Source: Euglena gracilis
Taxonomy: Eukaryota > Euglenida > Euglenophyceae > Euglenales
Assembly: GCA_039621445.1 (NCBI GenBank)
Contig: CP154956.1
Span: 83,262,474 to 83,326,473, forward strand
Direction: 5' to 3'
DNA: 64,000 bases
Shown: positions 63,894-64,000 of the stretch, piece by piece
Position numbering within the stretch: position 1 is the first letter of the stretch
Layout: each line of letters opens with the position of its first letter
Notes under the pieces: model-generated
What the model saw: the letters and a program-made list of their open reading frames with translations, nothing else
Databases searched by the model: none
What the model was told of the DNA's origin: nothing
Translations under genes and position numbers: made by a program

Positions 63894-64000
63894 GTCAGCC
63901 ACCCCCCCCTGTGGCTTTGGTTGGCCAGTTGCCTGGCGTTGTGGGAATGGTCAAGTGAATGGGGTTTCATTTGTGGTGTTGTCGGCAGACCTGAAATGGG

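Overview
This window looks like nuclear DNA of a unicellular eukaryote (a protist). Protein-coding sequence occurs as short exons bounded by GT-AG introns, nearly all acceptors read AG|G, several introns are only 29-49 nt long, and there is no operon structure. I cannot name the organism. The short introns, the AG|G preference and one apparent GC-AG intron recall several alga-like protist groups but do not decide between them. More than 85% of the window is non-coding and packed with short inverted-repeat elements rich in G or C homopolymers, so most long open frames here (Pro/Gly/Trp-rich) are homopolymer artefacts.

Layout. Positions 1-547 hold the 3' end of an unidentified plus-strand gene. 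From 30502 back to 4491 on the minus strand lies one very long gene for a tandem-RRM RNA-binding protein (CELF/Bruno/FCA-like) with a Pro/Gly/Tyr/Ala-rich C-terminal half. Its coding sequence of about 1.4 kb is scattered over 26 kb, and the introns are nests of mobile elements. A perfect 52-bp palindrome sits 13 bp upstream of its ATG. From 30.6 to 40.5 kb are remnants of non-LTR retrotransposons, including two tail-to-tail pairs of 3' ends and two different C-terminal endonuclease-like domains. A hAT element with a BED-finger-like ORF and a perfect 8-bp target duplication lies at 35314-36584. From 41.2 to 44.2 kb is a 1.76-kb tandem duplication of satellite-like sequence, and 44.7-47.5 kb is palindrome-rich repeat. 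From about 51 kb to the right edge, plus-strand exons form one or two large genes. The last, phase-consistent chain (56502-63893) ends in WD40 blades resembling those of BEACH-type proteins and runs out of the window.

Mobile elements. Two classes can be demonstrated from the sequence alone. One has TIRs starting CAGG and 8-bp target duplications (hAT-like). The other inserts at TA dinucleotides; most members have tips that are a run of C followed by a family-specific AT-rich motif repeated inside both ends. For two TA insertions the empty site can be read inside the window. Two TA-type elements with different terminal motifs each carry an ORF, and the two encoded proteins are recognisably homologous. 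I consider this the best candidate for an undescribed system here.
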